This document shows positions 59,218 through 64,000 of a stretch of 64,000 nt of DNA, piece after piece. Source of the DNA: CAWJKP01 sp963843465 (GTDB taxonomy: Bacteria > Planctomycetota > Planctomycetia > Pirellulales > Thermoguttaceae); assembly GCA_963843465.1 (NCBI GenBank), contig CAWJKP010000002.1:1612001-1676000 (forward strand), in the 5' to 3' direction. The translations under genes and the position numbers were made by a program. Position 1 is the stretch's first letter. Each line of letters opens with the position of its first letter. The notes beneath the pieces were generated by a model. It was not told the origin of the DNA. It was given only the letters and a program-made list of their open reading frames with translations, and made no database searches.

Positions 59218-60408
59218 TCACGAACGGGGACATCGCTGGCGGGGAGAGACTGCGTAGCACACAACGTCGCCGAATTCGTCGCCGTAGCGCCGCAGGAACA
59301 GGCGGTAGTCGCGGCGGAGTGCGTCGATCTGCAGCGGAAGTTCCCAGAGGTGCTGCTGGCGGTGATAGACGCAAATCGCCAGCGCCGGAGCGTGCTGGGC
59401 AATGGTTCCCCGCGCCTTGCAGGGCCTTCGGCTCGGCGCCCTCGATATCCATCTTGAGGTAAGTGACAGCCTCCCCTGCCAATCGTTCATCGATCGGCTC
59501 GCACGGCACGTCCAGCGCCACCGCTCCGCTGATTCGTGAGCTCACCGTCCCGCTGGCATCGAATCGCAAGACCTCGCGGCGGTCGCTCACTGCCGAGCGA
59601 AAGACGCGAATGCGGCCGGCAATCGCGGCGGGCAGGCCGGCAACGTAGGACTCCAAACGCCGGTAATTCGCCGGGTCCGGCTCGAAGGCGAAGATTCGCT
59701 GGAAGGCGTTTGCCCGATGACGGAGAAAGGCTCGGATCGTATCGCCATCGAATGCGCCGCAGTCGACCAGCACCTCCTCGGACGACAAGCGGAATACCTC
59801 GTCCGGGAGATAAGTTTCCCGCGCATCCCGTCCGGAGAGCGCCCCGAATTCACTTGCCGCGACCCATCGCAGTTGGTCGATATACTCGCGACGGGATTCG
59901 TCGTCTTGCAGCAAAGAGAAGACTCGACGAATGGGCATTTCCGCCTGTTGAATGTATTGCGGCAAATCCAGCCGATAATGGGGTAGAAATGTCGACGGAT
60001 ACTTCCAGAAGAGAAGGGTAAAGGGAATCGTTCGTGCGCACCCCATCGACTCCAACTGCCCGCGGATCAGCGGCAGGCGGCGGTCGGGCCCCGGACTCCA
60101 AACCGCCACGACCACCACAACCTTGCTGCCAAATCGCCGCACGATTTCGCTCGGAGAGACCACCGGGATGCCCTCGACGTGGCGGCCCCACAAATCTCGG
60201 TTGTTGTCGGCCAGCGCCAGCGGCGACGCGCCCAAAGCCCGCAGGCCCGCCGCTGTCTTGCGCCCAAGGAACCGGCCCCGTAAATGACCAGGGAAGAGCT
60301 GCAGGAGCCGGCCAGGTCGTCGAACAGGCGACCCTCGCGCTCGACGATGCGGGGAAGCTCGCTGGAAAAGAAGACGTCCAGTTCGTGCGCCAAGGCGTCC
60401 CGATCCAT
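59218..60408 (-). CDS. FkbM-family methyltransferase (frame broken near 60265 and 59415)
   Basis: About 396 residues. The N-terminal region (SSSLVIYGAGSLG, then RKTAAGLRALGASPLALADN) looks like a separate small Rossmann domain that often precedes FkbM domains. The methyltransferase core is EVLVDCGAFDGDTIRAFLRH (SAM loop), FAFEPDPANYRRLESYV, FRSAVSDRREVLRFDASGT and VTYLKMDIEGAEPKALQGA. The last part, TIAQHAPALAICVYHRQQHL, is in a third frame and ends at 59218. Both breaks are explained by single missing bases. FkbM enzymes O-methylate sugars or polyketides. It begins 7 bp after the TPP enzyme. Confidence 0.8.
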
Positions 60409-60415
60409 CGCGCGA

Positions 60416-62219
60416 TCACTCCTCCAGCGGCGGTATGAGCATATTGGCGAGGAACTCCTCGCGAGCCAGCAGCGGATACATGTCCTCCAACGGCCGGGAG
60501 ACCATCGAGCCGTCGGCGCGCTGGCACGACGCCAGGCACGGTTGGCGGGGCTCGTCGGGCACGACGACTACGTCGCACAACGACGGGCCCGGCCTTTCCA
60601 GCACCGGCGCAGGTCCGCGGCCAGGGTCCGCGGGTCGCTCAAGCGAACCGCGTGAAGGCCATAGGCTTCGCCCACCCGGACCAGGTCGGGCAGCGTCAGG
60701 CCGCTGGCGGCGTCGGCGGCAGTCAACCGTTGGAAGTAGTTCTGTTGCGAAGATCGGATCGAGGCAAAACCCGCATTGTCGATCACAAAGAACTTGACCG
60801 GCAAGTCCAGCCGCTTCACGGTTTCCAACTCCTGGATATTGAGCTGGAAGCCGCCGTCGCCGTCGACGCACACGGTTCGCCTGCCTCCGCTGGCCAGGCA
60901 CGCGCCGATGGCGGCGGGTTGCGAGAAGCCCATCGCTCCGGTGCCCTTGTTATGGAACACGCGCTGCCCGGCCTTGACGCGCAGCGCGGTGAGAAAAATT
61001 TCGCGCAGAAGCCCGAGTTGCCCGGCAACACCACGTCCTCGCCCGTCAACTCCTCGGACAGGATCTCCGAGAAAGCGTAGGTGCTGATTCCCGACTCCTG
61101 GCGGCGGTGCTCGGGCAGCACGAAGGGGTAAGCCTGTTTCCAATGGCGGCAACGTGCGATCCAGTCCGAGCGGTCCCTTTGGGATAGCCCGGCGGACTGG
61201 CAGAGGAATTCGTCGAGAAATGCGCCGGCGTCGGCCACGACCGGCAGATCAATGATGCGGCCCAACTTGCCGATCTCCGCCGAGTCGATATTCACCATGA
61301 TCTTCTTGGCGGCCCGGGCAAGCCGATGGGGTGCATACGCGATCAGCGCCATGTCCAGGCGCGCGCCGAGGATCAGCAGCCAGTCGGAATTCTGCAGGGC
61401 GAAGTTTGCGCCGCGGGGGGCGATGCCGCCGGGCATGCCCACCAGCCAGGGATTGTCGCCCGGGATCAGGTCCACCCCCAAACGGGTCGTAAGCACGGGG
61501 ATTCCCAGGCGCCCGACCAATGCCAGGAACTTCGCTTCGGCGCCGGCCAGGCGAATACCGTTGCCCGCCAGCACGATCGGCCGCTTTGCGGCGTTGAGCC
61601 ACTCGATGGCCTGCGCCACCGGCTCACGCACGGGGCCGCCGGGTCGCGCCGTGAGCAACGCGCGCTCGACGGCGGAAACTCCGGGCAGGCAGTCCGGCTC
61701 GATGGAAGCGGCCTGCACGTCCAGCGGAATCTCGACCCAGGCTGGTCCGGGACGGCCCGTGCGAGCCAGCCCTACCGCTTTCTCCAAGTGACAGCGAATG
61801 CTTTGAGGATCAGTTACCGTGACCGCGTACTTGGTGATGCTTCGGACGATAGAGACCATGTCGATCTCTTGGACGCCGAGTTGGCGCAGCCCGGTGTCTC
61901 CTTTGAGATCGGCGCGTTTGACCTGGCCGGCGAGAAACAGGCAGGGGGTGGAATCAAGCCAGGCGGCGGCCACGCCGGTCACCGTGTTGGTCCCTCCCGG
62001 CCCGCTGGTGACCAGGGCTACGCCCAGGTTGTTGCCGACCCTTGCGTAGGCTTCCGCGGCGATCGCGCAGGCCTGCTCGTGCAAGTTGCACACATACTGA
62101 ATATCCGGGCAGCGGCCGAGCGAGTCGTTCAGATGCATGGCGCCTCCGCCGGGAAGCATGAAGACATGCTTCACGCCCTGCTCGACCAGGAAGCGGATCA
62201 CATAGTCGGAGAGTTTCAC
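60416..62219 (-). CDS. TPP-dependent acetolactate-synthase-like enzyme, YerE-like (frame broken near 61000 and 60600)
   Basis: About 601 residues, the normal length for the family. The Pyr domain contains VFMLPGGGAMHLND and NLHEQACAIAAEAYAR with the catalytic Glu at about residue 48. The central domain has RPIVLAGNGIRLAGAEA. The PP domain reads KGTGAMGFSQPAAIGACLAS and VDGDGGFQLNIQELETVKRL, then FFVIDN (GDG...N metal/TPP motif). Three frames join by restoring single bases near 61000 and 60600. The start is a GTG at 62219. The N-terminal GGGAMHLND block and its neighbours rfbF and rfbH point to YerE, which adds a two-carbon unit to a CDP-4-keto-3,6-dideoxyhexose, rather than to branched-chain amino acid synthesis (inference). 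Confidence 0.75.
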
Positions 62220-62387
62220 GAGGTCAGTTGGCTTCCCTTCCGCGGTACGCTTCGGCGGCCTTCATTTTACGGGCGAAGCCGTGGACCAGCAAGCGGTCTT
62301 CGCCGGGGTTGCCAATCATCCCCCCGCGGGGATAAACTCTAGGCTGGCGCTGAGGTGTTGCGTGGCGGTGAGCGTGGAGCGACTCTC
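62220..62387. promoter_or_regulatory. Divergent intergenic region between the TPP-enzyme and rfbF genes
   Basis: These 168 bp must hold promoters for the leftward TPP-FkbM-methyltransferase set and the rightward rfbF-rfbH set. GTGGAG at 62375-62380 serves as the Shine-Dalgarno for rfbF. I could not identify -35/-10 boxes or an operator with confidence. Confidence 0.45.
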
Positions 62388-63167
62388 GTGAAAGTGGCGA
62401 TTCTTTGCGGCGGTCTGGGAACGCGGCTGCGTGAAGAGACCGAGTTCCGTCCGAAGCCGATGGTGGAAGTCGGCGGCCGGCCGATCCTCTGGCACATCAT
62501 GAAGATCTACGACCATTACGGCTTCCGCGAGTTTGTGTTGTGCCTGGGCTATCGCGGCAACGTGATCAAAGAGTACTTCCTCAACTACGCCGCGATGAAT
62601 AACGATTTTACCATTGCGCTGGACGCCACGCCGAACATCGAGTATCACGGCGCGCACGATGAGCTCGGTTTTCGCGTCACGCTCGTCGACACGGGGCAGA
62701 ACACCATGACCGGCGGCCGGGTTCGCCGCGTGGCGAGGTTCGTCGACGGGGGCACGTTCATGGTGACCTACGGCGACGGGCTGGCAGATATTGATCTCGG
62801 CAAGCTCTTGGAGTTTCATCGCGGCCATGGAAGGTTGGCAACCGTCACCATTGTGCATCCCTCCTCCCGTTTCGGCATCGTGAAGACCGGCGATCGTGAC
62901 AGAGTCACCGCCTTCTCCGAGAAACCGCGGATGGCAGACTGGATCAGCGCCGGGTTTTTCGTCTTCCAGCCCGGCGTGATGGACTACCTCAGCGGCGGGG
63001 ATGAGTGTGTCATGGAGCGGGAGCCGATGGAGCGTCTGGCGGCCGACGGCCAGTTGGTGGCCTATCGCCACGAAGGCTTTTTCTTTGCGATGGATACGTA
63101 TCGCGAGCATGAAGCCCTCAATGCCATGTGGAACTCCGGCGACGCGCCCTGGCGAGTCTGGACGTGA
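62388..63167 (+). CDS. rfbF: Glucose-1-phosphate cytidylyltransferase
   Basis: About 259 residues; makes CDP-glucose from CTP and glucose 1-phosphate, the first step to CDP-3,6-dideoxyhexoses. The nucleotidyltransferase signature is VAILCGGLGTRLREET followed by RPKPMVEVGGRPILWHIMK; then VLCLGYRGNVIKEYFLNY, FMVTYGDGLADID (metal Asp), SEKPRMADWISAGFFVF and FFFAMDTYREHEALNAMW, all characteristic of RfbF rather than RmlA. The chosen GTG start at 62388 follows GTGGAG at a proper distance; an in-frame GTG at 62355 is less likely. Followed by rfbH after 45 bp. Confidence 0.93.
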   Translation: MKVAILCGGLGTRLREETEFRPKPMVEVGGRPILWHIMKIYDHYGFREFVLCLGYRGNVIKEYFLNYAAMNNDFTIALDATPNIEYHGAHDELGFRVTLVDTGQNTMTGGRVRRVARFVDGGTFMVTYGDGLADIDLGKLLEFHRGHGRLATVTIVHPSSRFGIVKTGDRDRVTAFSEKPRMADWISAGFFVFQPGVMDYLSGGDECVMEREPMERLAADGQLVAYRHEGFFFAMDTYREHEALNAMWNSGDAPWRVWT

Positions 63168-63212
63168 ACGGTTCCGTCCGGTAAGACCCTTGGTATCGGG
63201 AGTATTTCCACG

Positions 63213-64000
63213 GTGAGCGATCCAGCCTCGGCGCTTCGCCGGCAGATTCTCGATCTGGTCGCCCGGTATCACGCGGCGGCCTTTCCCGCGGCTGAGTTCG
63301 TCCCCGGCCAGACGCCGGTGCCGGTATCCGGCCGCGTCTTCGACGCCAGCGAATTGCAGCACCTGGCCGACGCGGCGTTGGACTTCTGGCTGACGACCGG
63401 CCGCTTCGCCGCGCAGTTCGAGGACGACTTCGCCCGCTTCTTCGGGCTGCGTCACGCGATCCTGGTGAACTCCGGCTCGTCGGCCAATCTGCTGGCCGTA
63501 AGCTGCTTGACGTCGCCGGCACTCGGCGATCGACGCCTCCGTCCCGGAGACGAGGTGATCACGCTGGCTGCGGGGTTCCCCACGACCGTCAACCCCATTG
63601 TCCAGAACCGCTTGGTCCCGGTGTTCGTGGACGTCACGCTGCCCACGTACAACATCGACGTGGCGCAGCTTGAGGCGGCTCGCGGCCACCGCACCCGGGC
63701 GATCATTCTCGCCCACACCCTGGGAAATCCCTTCAACCTCGACGCGGTGACGGACTTCGCCCGCAAGCACAAGTTATGGCTCATCGAGGATTGTTGCGAC
63801 GCGCTGGGGGCCGCTTACGGCGGCAAGCTGGTGGGCACCTTCGGCGACCTGGCCACGGTCAGCTTCTATCCGGCCCATCACATCACGATGGGCGAAGGAG
63901 GGTGCGTGCTCACCGACGAGCCCAAGCTGAAGCGGCTGGTCGAATCGTTCCGCGATTGGGGCCGCGATTGCTGGTGCGATCCGGGCAAGGACGACACCTG
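63213..64000 (+). CDS. rfbH: CDP-6-deoxy-4-keto-D-glucose 3-dehydrase (E1), truncated by the window edge
   Basis: The first 262 residues of a PMP- and [2Fe-2S]-dependent dehydrase that removes the C3 hydroxyl of CDP-4-keto-6-deoxyglucose. It has the DegT fold (LVNSGSSANLLAVSCL, DEVITLAAGFPTTVNPIV, AHTLGNPFNL, WLIEDCCDALGAAYGG), but the Schiff-base Lys is replaced by His in SFYPAHHITMGEGG, the hallmark of RfbH/AscC. This separates it from the true aminotransferase at 24278. The GTG start at 63213 is the first reasonable one after rfbF; its Shine-Dalgarno is weak. The Cys cluster lies beyond the window. Confidence 0.92.
   Translation, partial: MSDPASALRRQILDLVARYHAAAFPAAEFVPGQTPVPVSGRVFDASELQHLADAALDFWLTTGRFAAQFEDDFARFFGLRHAILVNSGSSANLLAVSCLTSPALGDRRLRPGDEVITLAAGFPTTVNPIVQNRLVPVFVDVTLPTYNIDVAQLEAARGHRTRAIILAHTLGNPFNLDAVTDFARKHKLWLIEDCCDALGAAYGGKLVGTFGDLATVSFYPAHHITMGEGGCVLTDEPKLKRLVESFRDWGRDCWCDPGKDDT

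Noticed and set aside
60416..62219. Acetolactate synthase of branched-chain amino acid synthesis (ilvB)
   Set aside because: No ilvN/ilvC neighbours, and the N-terminal block and rfbF/rfbH context fit a YerE-like role better.
63213..64000. Ordinary sugar aminotransferase
   Set aside because: The Schiff-base Lys is replaced by His in FYPAHHITMGEGG, diagnostic of the RfbH dehydrase.
1..64000. tRNA, rRNA, riboswitch or transposase genes
   Set aside because: None could be recognised by reading; short structured RNAs could still be missed without a covariance-model search.

Overview
The window looks like a chromosome segment of a planctomycete, probably of the Pirellulales type. This is inferred from gene content: three DUF1559 proteins with pseudopilin N-termini, a PEGA lipoprotein, a BBP2-type porin, a PilM-like protein carrying the planctomycete DPYxxWLG/J-like module, DUF1573, high GC, and dispersed palindromic repeats (including one whose translation reads TRSVSEG). 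No rRNA, tRNA, CRISPR array, transposase or phage gene was recognised.

Layout. (1) 1-6801: housekeeping and envelope genes (PP2C phosphatase, PEGA lipoprotein, PAS protein, zinc-ribbon/PilM protein, DUF1559). (2) 7075-8200: a lone GT4 gene on the + strand. (3) 30585 down to 8228: about 22 kb of minus-strand genes forming an ABC-transporter-dependent surface-glycan cluster. In transcription order: Wzm, Wzt with a C-terminal glycan-binding-type domain, a GT4, an ATP-grasp/HAD fusion, a DegT aminotransferase, a GT2-methyltransferase fusion, a GT8-like enzyme, three GT4s, a GT2, a GlfT2-like galactofuranosyltransferase candidate overlapping a UGM-like flavoprotein, two GT2s and a TMTC-like membrane/TPR protein. 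(4) 31217-38636: three more TMTC-like genes around a DPM1-like GT2. (5) 38623-51865: DUF1573, a membrane-fused spermidine-synthase-like protein, two tandem DUF1559 genes, a fifth TMTC-like gene, a BBP2 porin and a small secreted protein. (6) 52053-58029: pepF, a fused BsuBI/PstI-type methylase-endonuclease and a DUF2325 protein. (7) 58272-64000: a nucleotide-sugar block. rfbF and rfbH run rightwards; a YerE-like TPP enzyme, an FkbM methyltransferase and a second methyltransferase run leftwards from a shared divergent intergenic region.

How the genes may work together. Regions 3 and 7 fit export of a heteropolysaccharide containing deoxy/amino sugars, possibly a galactofuranose-like residue and a CDP-3,6-dideoxyhexose derivative extended by a two-carbon branch. 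The most unusual feature is the set of five TMTC-like GT-C/TPR genes. One lies 62 bp from a membrane-anchored GtrB/DPM-like synthase and two others flank a soluble DPM1-like synthase, which suggests a polyprenyl-phosphate-sugar-dependent glycosylation system. Two of the five face outward from the ends of the ABC glycan cluster, and each is followed by an inverted copy of one 31-bp repeat.

Quality warning. At least 18 reading-frame breaks interrupt otherwise intact genes, mostly by what look like single-base losses, some in G/C runs. I saw no extra nonsense codons in the restored frames. I read most as sequencing or assembly errors and annotate whole genes across them.
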